Source: Hofstenia miamia | Lineage: Eukaryota > Xenacoelomorpha > Acoela | DNA: 41,626 nt | Assembly (NCBI GenBank): GCA_004352715.1 | Contig: SCFE01000051.1 | Coordinates: 1,012,915 to 1,054,540 of the forward strand | Reading direction: 5' to 3' | Shown: in pieces, positions 34,069 to 41,626 of the stretch | Layout: the number at the start of each line of letters is the position of its first letter | Position numbering within the stretch: the first letter of the stretch is position 1 | Translations under genes and position numbers: made by a program | The notes under the pieces: generated by a model | The model's input: the letters and a program-made list of their open reading frames with translations, nothing else | Databases searched by the model: none | Told to the model about the DNA's origin: nothing

Positions 34069-37000
34069 GTTTTTATTTAAATTTCCTCATTCGTAATATT
34101 CATTGATTTTTTGTTTAGAGCGTTTCGATGAGTACAACAATATAAAAGAAGAAGAAGAATGTTTGACATATTTTCAAGATATCATTGGTATGCGCAACAC
34201 TCGACGTATTCTTTTTGCTGATATCCTAGCTCTTGAACGCAAGCGTGATGAATTAGCGAAAGCGGTATCTTCTGAGGAAGTAGCTTTGAGTGCAGTTAAG
34301 AGTGAAAGGGTTACTTTTATTTTCACTTACCACCTTATACCTCATTTTGACTGATAGATTTTTTCAACCTTGAGCTGACTTTGTTTTCTATGATATTACA
34401 TGAAATTTGTAGGCAGATTCGATTACACACCAGCGCCAAGTGTCTGCCTTAATATGTGAAGATATCGTCATTTGTCCTTATATCTTCCTAATTTTGCTTT
34501 CTCTATCATTCATATTTATTTATTGATATATTTAAGAGCCGTTTCACAATTCAACCCGGACATTTTTCGCAGCACCCAAAAGAGCTAAAGTGCTGCATAC
34601 TACTGAATAAAGTACACAATTACTATTTCTAAGCTAATAGACTTCGAAATATCATCCTCCAAAAGGAATTTTTGGCTTAGCATCACCGGAAACAACAATT
34701 ACAAAAGAAATGTAATCAAGCTGTAAATGTAAGAAATTGTCTTAAATGCGTCAGATGTTCATGTATATGTAGAAAACGACGTAAAGTGAAGAAAACAAAG
34801 CAAACTACTAGTTCCAGCAATCCAAAACGTCAGAGGCAGATCCTCCACAACCAGATTCGTTACCAATTTCCTCTTTTTCTACTTTATGCCGTGCATTTGG
34901 TATTGATAGTAGAAGTGTAAGATCTATTCCCGGTACTGAAAAACGTAATAATGAAAAAGTGGAAGATTTAGATGAAGATGGAAGAGCTCGTTTAGTAAAA
35001 TTAACAAAATCTGTATTGGAAAAAGTGTGTAGCATTATTTGTCCAGTAGAAGGTCTTTTGAATTCGGTTGCTGCTAGCATTAAAAACAATACCATATTTG
35101 AAAGCAAATTGGCTGATAATATAATTAAACTACGTGTAACTTCGTCAAATATTATTCAATTTCAATAAAAATTTGATATTTTCGGTTTATATGTTTATAT
35201 TAAGTGAACCAGGCTCTTAAAACAATACAAAAATTTATTTGCGAACATTTGATATCAAAAAGTTCAACGAGCCCCATATTTAAGGGTTGAGTCGTGAAAC
35301 GCCTCTTCTTAATAACGTCCACTTGGTCTTACCTCTTCGATGGAATTTTGACTAATGTGCTTGCTTATTGAAAAATCTCGAGTTGTAATTGTTAACCGTG
35401 ATAATAGCTTATTTAGGAGGCTGCAATGCATGATTTGTCAGCAATGCTTCAACAATACAAACTACTTAGTGAAGAACTTTCACATCTGCGTCGTGATAAT
35501 AACATTTCAATTTTCAAACCATTTAAGAAGGTAACATCATTGAAAGGTGAGATTTAGGAAAATGATTTTAGATAATATATTTTGCACTGAACGCATGAAA
35601 CGAGCACCTTTCGTTTTTAAAAAATGATATTATAAGTCTATCAGAAGTCACAAAGAAACTCGTCTTTTCAATATGAATTAATTTTCATGCATACATAATT
35701 CAACTCTTCTTCTATTCTGTAAGCGAAGCACTAATAATCTTTTTCAAACGTAGCTGCCAGCTTTTCGATCTTATTTGAATACCAAGTTCTTGCTTGAAGC
35801 TGAGATTTTGATAGTGGGGGATATTAATGCAGTTGGTTCTACCCCAGGAAATGAATCTTTGATAACTCCAAAGTACCCAGGTTTTCTGTCCCTGCCATTA
35901 CGAATATAAGTCTTTGAACCTTTCGATGTAAGCAACCATAGTAACTAAGTTAGTCATGCATAACTGTATTTTGAAGCGAGATACCAAGTAAAAACGAATT
36001 ATTTTTTTCAACGATCAGATAAAAACTATTTTAGCTAGTTTATATACAAAGACTTTTTTGAATGTGACAAAGACTTTATTGAAAAAATTTCTGTAATACT
36101 TTCGCTAACCAATTTTTGATATTAAATATTTAAATCAATTTTATGGATCCTTATACCAATATTTGCCCTTTTTTATTATCTCGTAACAGTTTTTTTCGTT
36201 GTCCGATGCTTTTCTTTTTTCAAATATTGTGTGATATACAATACTGTTTTATATTTGATATTATTTATGATGTCACTTACATAGTCATTGTATATTGTCT
36301 GTATATTATATTGTATATTTTAGAAACGGACAAAAGCCAAATTTCGTCTACCAAAAACTGTGATATAGGAACATGTTTCGATATGTCCAAATGTGGTATA
36401 CTCTCTCCATTTTCTTTTTATTTGTATCCTCCACAAAACGTTTTTCAAATTGATAATCATTTCTACAACATTTTCTACAAGATGTCTTATCGAACAACCA
36501 ATCCCAATGAGGCATGTGTGCTTATTGCATTAATGCCACCAAGCGCCACTTCTGAATATGGTAAAAGGCTTCCGTTTTGGAACAATGGCTCGAATCATAT
36601 TTTGGTGTTCACAGATGGGTCAGGATTTTCAGTAGATTTGTCGATGGTAGCTGCATATAATATCGTCAACATGCGTTCAATTGATCTTTTGATGCCTTTC
36701 ATTTTAACGAATTTTACTAAACATTCCGAACTTCCTTCAATGATTCCCATCATGAGGAGACATCTCCTGTCATTTCACTGCTACCAAAGGCTAGCTTCTA
36801 TTAGTGCTATTGATCGTTTAGTTGTCAAGCAACTACATGAACTCAAAGTCCATAAGGCTGAACTCAGTAATGAGCTGTTGTTCGACACCAATTGCACCGC
36901 TGATCTTTCAGTCTCTGATAACGAATGGCAATTGTGTGAAAGTTTCTCCAAACGCGCATCANTAAAAGGCTTCCGTTTTGGAACAATGGCTCGAATCATA

Positions 37001-39981
37001 TTTTGGTGTTCACAGATGGGTCAGGATTTTCAGTAGATTTGTCGATGGTAGCTGCATATAATATCGTCAACATGCGTTCAATTGATCTTTTGATGCCTTT
37101 CATTTTAACGAATTTTACTAAACATTCCGAACTTCCTTCAATGATTCCCATCATGAGGAGACATCTCCTGTCATTTCACTGCTACCAAAGGCTAGCTTCT
37201 ATTAGTGCTATTGATCGTTTAGTTGTCAAGCAACTACATGAACTCAAAGTCCATAAGGCTGAACTCAGTAATGAGCTGTTGTTCGACACCAATTGCACCG
37301 CTGATCTTTCAGTCTCTGATAACGAATGGCAATTGTGTGAAAGTTTCTCCAAACGCGCATCAATTCTCTCAAGCTCCACATTTTCACTACTCGTTTGTCC
37401 CCAAAAGCATTCTGTGTCATTTTGGGTACGATTTCAAGAAGCCTTGCGGTTTGGTGCAGTACCCGTCATTTTAGGCGATTGTAGTCTACCTTTTGATGAG
37501 GTGATTGATTGGAAACGAGTGTCAATTCAGCTTCCAAAAAGTAGAACTGGAGAGTTATATTATATTTTGAAGATGTATTCTTTAATTGACGTATTTTATT
37601 TACGGCTGCATGGAAGAGATATGTATTTGCAGTATTTCCAAAGCAATGAAACAATCATATCTAGTGCAATATCTTTAATGATTGAACGTGTAAAGCAGTT
37701 ACCTGCGCCCTCAAAAGATTTTCAGGTACTAGTTCAGGACAAATTTTTATTTTCATTTTATAGTATAAAATTTATTGATGTAATGAGACAAAGAAGCCTT
37801 TTCAAACTTTATATCTACATGCAGTTTTCTTTTAAATATACATTGTGTCTTATCTTTTTAAAACAATTAACTAAAAGATGTATTTTTCCAAGGGCAAATG
37901 TTGGTTAAAGATTTCTGCTTGAATAGGATCATGCTCATGAAGGGAAGAATGTCTAAATGATTTATAAATTTACTTTTTTGAATATTTTTTGTTTACTTGT
38001 TTGTTCATATACTTTACTATTGTAACTCCACAACAAAGTATGATTTCATATCTTTCCATGTCATTTCATGTAAAATTTCTTTATTTCTATTCTATTTAAG
38101 GAAAAATATATTTGAGCATTTTTGTAAGTTTGTATTCTAGGGTATTTATCCTTACAATAAATCTACTATTCAAGCGCGAATGTTGTCAAGCTATGGAAAC
38201 AATGCCTTACTCAAACCTCCTTCAATTCTCTCAGTGTCATCGCCAAAATTCGGACACAATTTTTCTATTTGGAGTTCAGCATTTGAAAGATGGAATTCTG
38301 TGCCGGGACCTTTCGTCACTTATTCAAATTTGCCTCGTACAATGTTTTTGCCTCCTGAAGTTCAGAAAGATCTTCCTGGATTTAGGTTGAAACTTTAATT
38401 TTTCACTTCATCTTATTGCACCTACTCGTTTTGTAAGAATGGGTAGCATTATATTAAAATTTCAAGATCTCAATAAACTAATGAAATGTGTTGCGTTTTA
38501 AATAACTTTTTAGAACTCTTGATTCATGTGTAGCAATTCATGTTTGATTAATTAAACATTGTATTATAGTGAATCAGAGAGCATTTGCCATATCAGTTAA
38601 CAATACCGTAAAGCAGGGCTAATTTGAACAATTTACATGCATGTAGGAATTTTAATGAAACCCTACACAAAATTCAGTAGAGATGGGGATCTACTTTGAA
38701 CTCTATTTTTTAGCATGCCATTAGGGATAACTGTACCTTAAATTAGATTTAATTATATTCATTCCTTCCTGAGTTGTTTTCTTTCAATTTGATAGCGAAG
38801 GTATCACCTTACTTGGGCGACTTTAAACGCATGTATATGAGTACTGAATGTATAGTAGATTTCTTAATACTGACACACTGAGTGTTACAAAATTCAACAT
38901 TAAAAGCTTTTAATGACTGTAGGTATGAATGTTAGTGTATTGTGAATACAAGTGTGTTCATTGCAAACTGACACAAATCACACATAAGCTATCATTCTAC
39001 AGTTCACATTGAGAGCATGCTCTGTGGCACCAGTTTTCGCATTTTATGCATCAAATTTAGTACTCTATGGGAAGGAAAATTACGAAATCATCACAAATTA
39101 TGCTTAAGCACTGCACAGATTGTCTTTCACTTTGCATTCTACATGCACTGTCTTTGCTTTTTTGCTTTTTCCTTTACCTCTACTGGTAGTGGAAATTTAT
39201 AGAGTTTACGTGGCACTGTCTTTTGGCTCACCAATGGGAGCGGATAGTGTACACATAGTTGTTGTAGACGGAGTGGGGGAAGCAGGTTCTAAGGATTTGA
39301 CCTTTATAAAGTTTATTAAAGTTATTTGTTTTGTGGTACCGTAATATTTTTGTAGCAATATAGGTCCTAAGACAATGAGATGATGTTTGCTTTGATATAG
39401 AGTTTGATTAGAGTATTTGCGTAGAATTAGGTATTTGCTAATTTAAATTCGTATTTCCATAAGATTTGAAGTTTTGTTGATTTATTAATGTCGCATCAAT
39501 CCATCTAACAACATGAAAACCTAACTATAATTATTGGTGCAAGTATCGCTCGCATTTTCTATAAATGTGCACTAGTGACATCACCAGCCCTTTGTAACAT
39601 CAGTTTTCAGCAGCCTTTTATTGCAGTAAATTTAAATTTGTGCGGATGTTACTTACCAGCTCTCTAAAATTCACCAGTCTCAATATTTTTATAATAATTT
39701 TTTTACTATTAATGACATTTTAAGTCTAACTTTTAATATTTAGACCAATCAATAACGGAAAAGGAGGTGACGGTCGATACTTCTCGGCGTCGCTCGGTGG
39801 CAACACTGAAATTGAGATGTTTACTATTATCATTCTTACATACGATCGCCTTCCTATTCTCCTCAATATTATTTCCAATCTACACGGTTTGCAGCATCTT
39901 CACAAAATCGTTGTTGTGTGGAATTTGGCCAGCAATCCTGGATTAGATATAGCATGGCCTGATATTGGAGTACCTATAGTG
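25342..39981 (+). CDS. EXTL3: EXTL3 (exostosin-like 3), 5' six coding exons; C-terminus not in window
   Basis: EXTL3 (Drosophila brother of tout-velu) is a Golgi/ER type II glycosyltransferase that adds the first GlcNAc committing the linker to heparan sulfate. Exons: 25342-25537, 34119-34309, 35417-35546, 36324-37725 (contains a 401-nt assembly duplication), 38141-38385, 39744-39981. After discounting the duplicate, phases agree at every junction and give 667 codons; human EXTL3 has 919. Residues 35-57 form the signal anchor, 66 to about 170 a coiled-coil stalk, CFDMSKC near 190 opens the GT47 domain, AVPVILGD and ERWNSVPGPF are family landmarks, and GT64 begins at FTIIILTYDR with WPDIGVP before the last donor. 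The DDD catalytic region of GT64 is missing: it lies in the 40066-40555 gap or beyond the window. No disabling mutation is seen. Intron 1 (8.6 kb) is full of transposons. Confidence 0.93.
25538..28976. other. EXTL3 intron 1, left part
   Basis: No gene recognised. Short open frames at 26023-26220, 26572-26781, 27843-28091 and 28443-28676 are not assignable; some may be retroelement debris. Confidence 0.4.
28977..29775 (-). pseudogene. hAT-superfamily transposase relic with N-terminal zinc finger
   Basis: An ATG at 29775 starts 147 codons with a CKFC...H zinc-finger-like segment whose last His is lost (KQKR where a KHK-type end is expected), then LNKLNEPIFRTFIKEFT and CPDESTIRKQYVDKVYE, typical of a hAT group. 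After a frameshift the minus strand continues TTDSQHRIVLNVMVGKMTP, with a stop codon where the catalytic DET would stand. After a further shift it reads VHVTCIAHALHRICEYIREA, the conserved CxxHxLHR-type region. At least two frameshifts and one stop make it dead. It lies antisense in EXTL3 intron 1. Confidence 0.8.
29776..31107. other. EXTL3 intron 1, no gene recognised
   Basis: AT-rich sequence. A 69-codon open frame at 30428-30637 is unremarkable. Confidence 0.4.
31108..31703 (-). pseudogene. Pseudogene of a CCCH zinc-finger-like protein, 3' end
   Basis: A long minus-strand translation stays protein-like across three stop codons (TGA near 31615, TAG near 31527, TAG near 31380): KISNLLKQKYKEIKKCISAE, RYKNEKITNLILCILQTAIF, KESKHIWGRSDANKRTVTAT, DICHFRHGSRDVNLNSIPI, then LKEYCNKGVQCSFLHSGSQQ and a helical tail ending at a stop at 31108-31110. 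The C-x5-C-x3-H piece resembles a CCCH zinc finger, with CHFRHG a possible end of another. An AATAAA follows at 31092-31097. A further in-register piece, MVIKEELNKIEWNELL, begins near 31712 after a frameshift. I do not recognise the parent gene; no poly(A) tail is seen. Confidence 0.5.
31715..31854. mobile_element. Foldback MITE, 140 bp
   Basis: CTTGCGGTGATTCCTTAAA at the left end is exactly inverted at the right end, and the inner arms (GGTCGAAA with TTTTTCGACCGAC) also pair, leaving a short AT-rich loop. It directly abuts the pseudogene at 31108-31703. No target duplication was clear. Confidence 0.8.
32332..32871 (-). mobile_element. Internally deleted mariner-type element with ~105-bp TIRs
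   Basis: CAGGGTGGCCATAAAGTCAA starts at 32332 and is inverted at 32871, with a TA on each side. The terminal repeats stay alignable for about 105 bp (GTTTACTTTTGAAAAACAA and on). The minus-strand remnant (32488-32748) includes YRYLEMLKSHVISAL and QKDGAPPH, the second catalytic Asp region of a mariner-family transposase. Most of the gene is deleted, so the element is non-autonomous. Confidence 0.85.
32893..33888 (-). mobile_element. Tc1-like transposon, internally deleted, ~1.0 kb
   Basis: CAGTCCTGGAAAAAAGTCTG at the left end is inverted at about 33862-33888, with TA at both sides. An ATG at 33733 on the minus strand opens a helix-turn-helix part (RRAQIQILTQESHSQRRTVA). After breaks, 33396-33028 gives WHKVMFSDET with the first catalytic Asp, SPTVMIWGAIS and DYLKILQERVP. 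The second Asp and Glu are absent: the usual 1.6-kb length is cut by an internal deletion between 33028 and the left TIR. It begins 21 bp from the previous element. Confidence 0.88.
33889..34064. repeat. (TA)n tract with a 116-N gap (33918-34033)
   Basis: TA repeats on both sides of the gap; the gap most likely contains more TA. Confidence 0.9.
34119..34309 (+). CDS. EXTL3: EXTL3 exon 2 (stalk)
   Basis: The acceptor TTGTTTAG|AG completes Glu from exon 1. The exon encodes a charged helix with RKRDELAKAVSSEEVALSAV, matching the position of the EXTL3 coiled-coil stalk. The donor AGG|GTTACT is weak. It ends in phase 0. Confidence 0.8.
34534..35307. mobile_element. 774-bp TIR element with an unassigned cysteine-rich coding relic
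   Basis: AAGAGCCGTTTCACAATTCA at 34534 is matched by inverted AAGAGGCGTTTCACGACTCA at 35307; the 24-bp repeats agree at about 20 positions. The plus strand between them is coding-like: KCNQAVNVRNCLKCVRCSCI followed by CRKRRKVKK (about 34710-34850), then after one frameshift SEADPPQPDSLPISSFSTL, FGIDSRSVRSIPGTEKR, and DEDGRARLVKLTKSVLEKV to a stop at 35166-35168. I do not recognise this protein. It lies inside EXTL3 intron 2; no target duplication could be set. Confidence 0.55.
35417..35546 (+). CDS. EXTL3: EXTL3 exon 3 (end of stalk)
   Basis: ATTTAG|GAG opens 130 nt encoding a helical segment MLQQYKLLSEELSHLRRDNN and FKPFKK. Two donors are possible: GTAACA at 35531 and GTGAGA at 35547. The second is the better match and its phase 1 end (G) joins AA of exon 4 to give Glu in frame, so it is preferred. 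Confidence 0.8.
35547..36323. other. EXTL3 intron 3
   Basis: No feature recognised. Confidence 0.6.
36324..37725 (+). CDS. EXTL3: EXTL3 exon 4 (GT47 domain), broken by an assembly duplication
   Basis: The acceptor ATTTTAG|AA opens the GT47 (exostosin) domain: CDIGTCFDMSKC, SFYLYPPQNVF, WNNGSNHILVF, FRFGAVPVILGD-type sequence (EALRFGAVPVILGD) and a terminal IERVKQLPAPSKDFQ. As assembled it is 1402 nt and shifts frame at the N at 36962. Without the duplicated 401 nt it is 1001 nt, starts in phase 1 and ends in phase 0, agreeing with exons 3 and 5. The donor is TTCAG|GTACTA. Confidence 0.9.
36562..36961. repeat. 400-bp exact direct duplication, copy 1 (assembly artefact)
   Basis: Matches 36963-37362 at a constant offset of 401, ending exactly at the single N. 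Both copies encode the same part of EXTL3. Confidence 0.92.
36963..37362. repeat. 400-bp exact direct duplication, copy 2
   Basis: Begins immediately after the N at 36962 and continues smoothly into the rest of the exon. Confidence 0.92.
37726..38140. other. EXTL3 intron 4
   Basis: The open frame of exon 4 runs on into this intron to a stop at 37908, but homology ends at DFQ. No other feature. Confidence 0.65.
38141..38385 (+). CDS. EXTL3: EXTL3 exon 5 (linker between GT47 and GT64)
   Basis: TATTCTAG|GGT opens 245 nt encoding SPKFGHNFSIWSSAFERWNS and VPGPFVTYSNLPRTMFLPPE, aligning with the RSWNCAPGPF region of human EXTL3. It ends in phase 2 at TTTAG|GTTGAA and joins exon 6 to give GFRPI. 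Confidence 0.9.
38386..39743. other. EXTL3 intron 5
   Basis: 1.36 kb of AT-rich sequence with no recognised feature. Confidence 0.55.
39744..39981 (+). CDS. EXTL3: EXTL3 exon 6 (start of GT64 domain)
   Basis: ATATTTAG|A opens RPINNGKGGDGRYFSASLGG, then FTIIILTYDRLPILLN, HKIVVVWN and WPDIGVPIV, the start of the C-terminal GT64 domain. The donor GTG|GTGATT is placed by homology and phase. The next exon should start with the conserved residues leading to the DDD motif, and none is found before the window ends. Confidence 0.9.
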
Positions 39982-40030
39982 GTGATTTTTCCAATTTTTT
40001 CATACTTTACTTGTAGCATTTGTAACAGCA

Positions 40031-40065
<35 letters not shown>

Positions 40066-40659
40066 NNNNNNNNNNNNNNNNNNNNNNNNNNNNNNNNNNN
40101 NNNNNNNNNNNNNNNNNNNNNNNNNNNNNNNNNNNNNNNNNNNNNNNNNNNNNNNNNNNNNNNNNNNNNNNNNNNNNNNNNNNNNNNNNNNNNNNNNNNN
40201 NNNNNNNNNNNNNNNNNNNNNNNNNNNNNNNNNNNNNNNNNNNNNNNNNNNNNNNNNNNNNNNNNNNNNNNNNNNNNNNNNNNNNNNNNNNNNNNNNNNN
40301 NNNNNNNNNNNNNNNNNNNNNNNNNNNNNNNNNNNNNNNNNNNNNNNNNNNNNNNNNNNNNNNNNNNNNNNNNNNNNNNNNNNNNNNNNNNNNNNNNNNN
40401 NNNNNNNNNNNNNNNNNNNNNNNNNNNNNNNNNNNNNNNNNNNNNNNNNNNNNNNNNNNNNNNNNNNNNNNNNNNNNNNNNNNNNNNNNNNNNNNNNNNN
40501 NNNNNNNNNNNNNNNNNNNNNNNNNNNNNNNNNNNNNNNNNNNNNNNNNNNNNNNTATATATATATATCCTTTTAAAATTAATATAGAAAAAAGTATGAA
40601 AGGTAAAGCGATTTGGATAATTGCAAACGATAAAATAACCTTTAAAGTTGATTTTACAA
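39982..40659. other. EXTL3 intron 6 with TA tracts and a 490-N gap (40066-40555)
   Basis: TA repeats flank the gap on both sides (40032-40060 and 40556-40568). Missing EXTL3 exons could lie in the gap. Confidence 0.85.
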
Positions 40660-41208
40660 CTAAGTATGGAAAATAATATCTTTTAAATGACAACCATTGT
40701 TGGTCAAACATAAATGTACTCTTTTAATAACGCTGTTCATTACTAAACTTAACATCTCTGGAGTTATTCTGCTGATCGCTTGAGTAAATTTCATTTTTAA
40801 TTCCTGTAGAGTATTAGGCTTGTCAATGTAAACTTTTCTTTCAAATATCCCCAAAGAAAAACGTCAAGTAGGCTCACATCGGGAGATCTTGATGGCCATG
40901 ATACGTCACCAAAATGCGAAATTACTCGTTGTGGAAACTTCATCCTTAGCATATCCATAGTTTCCCTTGCCGTATGAGCTGCAGCTCCATCTTGTTGGAA
41001 CCCGATATCAGTGTTCATGTTTTCCACTTCAAGAAAAAGATACTCTTGCAGCATTTGTCTATATTTGTTTCCATTCACAGTCACTGTATTGCCATCAATA
41101 TCTTCAAAAAAATTATGGACCAATGATTCTTGATGACGTTATTTCACACCACACTGTTACTTTTAACTGGATGAAGTGGATGCTCATGGATTTCTCTTGG
41201 ATTTGATG
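40660..41208 (-). pseudogene. Mariner-type transposase fragment (DD41D-like), frameshifted
   Basis: The minus strand reads NPREIHEHPLHPVK and VTVWCEITSSRIIGP, then a stop and frameshift, then EDIDGNTVTVNGNKYRQMLQ, IGFQQDGAAAHTARETMD (second catalytic Asp), WPSRSPDVSLLDVFLWGYLK (third Asp, 41 residues on), then after another shift VYIDKPNTLQELKMKFTQAI and a terminal GCHLKDIIFHT and stop. The N-terminal half is missing. It lies downstream of EXTL3 exon 6 and abuts a Penelope fragment. Confidence 0.88.
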
Positions 41209-41445
41209 ATATATTCATATATCGGGGAAACTAAGCGATATCTGGGAATAAGATCTAATGAGCATTTAAAAGGTCATCTGAATTCAGAAATTTTTACCCA
41301 TCACCATCAAACTAAGGAAGATCAATTTAAAATTTTACTAAGAACTAAACATCCGAAAATAGCAGGGGCAATATATATAAAAGAAACAACAAAGGGTAAA
41401 TTATTAAATCGACAACAAAGAATGATGACCTTAAATTTATTCTAA
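41209..41445 (+). pseudogene. Penelope-like element, GIY-YIG endonuclease end
   Basis: The frame encodes YIGETKRYLGIRSNEHLKGH, LNSEIFTHHHQTKEDQF and a terminal LLNRQQRMMTLNLF before the stop. This is the C-terminal GIY-YIG region of a Penelope-like retroelement, homologous to 17253-17600. The upstream part is replaced by mariner sequence on the other strand, so the copy is 5'-truncated. Confidence 0.85.
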
Positions 41446-41601
41446 GTGTATGTAATAAGATCATTTATATTTAGTGTAGTTTATTGTAAATTTATTTACC
41501 TCATATTTTGTAAACTGACAATGACGGTAACACATCGAAAACGATATTTAAGAATGTCGTCACATTCAAATAGTATTAGAAAGCTCAGTTTGCTTACACA
41601 T

Positions 41602-41626
41602 AAATATATATATATATATATATATA
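41602..41626. repeat. (TA)n tract at the window end
   Basis: A pure TA tract runs off the right edge. Confidence 0.9.

Noticed and set aside
36143-36323. Upstream extension of EXTL3 exon 4 from the ATG at 36143
   Set aside because: Open frame continues into intron 3, but EXTL3 homology and the splice phase begin at 36324 after an ATTTTAG acceptor.

Overview
This is an AT-rich window of an animal nuclear genome. The genes have short exons with GT-AG introns, and the window has AATAAA signals, TA and AAT microsatellites, N gaps and many old transposons: Tc1/mariner, hAT, Penelope-like, foldback elements and a probable solo LTR. The mobile elements do not decide the phylum; an arthropod or a cnidarian would both fit.

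Two host genes are legible, and both belong to heparan sulfate biosynthesis. At 2533-8166 on the minus strand is a three-exon heparan sulfate 3-O-sulfotransferase (HS3ST1-like; 293 aa once spliced) with a signal-anchor N-terminus. At 25342-39981 on the plus strand are the first six coding exons of EXTL3, the enzyme that starts and elongates heparan sulfate chains. Its signal anchor, coiled-coil stalk, GT47 domain and start of GT64 are present; the catalytic C-terminus lies in a gap or beyond the window. The two genes are divergent. In the pathway EXTL3 acts at chain initiation and HS3ST makes a late modification.

Between them, at 19800-24095, lies the most unusual unit. It is an inverted-repeat element with GC-rich palindromic ends (19800-19931 and 23963-24095), a near-perfect 10-bp target duplication, an Ulp1/C48-type cysteine protease frame on the minus strand, and a tRNA-like cloverleaf that begins on the protease stop codon. 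The right arm is interrupted by a 929-bp TG...CA insertion with a 4-bp target duplication; the left arm preserves the empty site.

The EXTL3 introns hold a dead hAT transposase, a CCCH zinc-finger-like pseudogene, several TIR elements, and a 774-bp TIR element with a cysteine-rich coding relic that I cannot assign to a family.

Two of the three single-N positions (472 and 36962) are associated with long exact duplications and look like unmerged contig overlaps. The one at 36962 breaks EXTL3 exon 4; discounting the duplicate restores the frame through six exons. Much of 8.2-19.8 kb is non-coding and AT-rich, with dispersed repeats.
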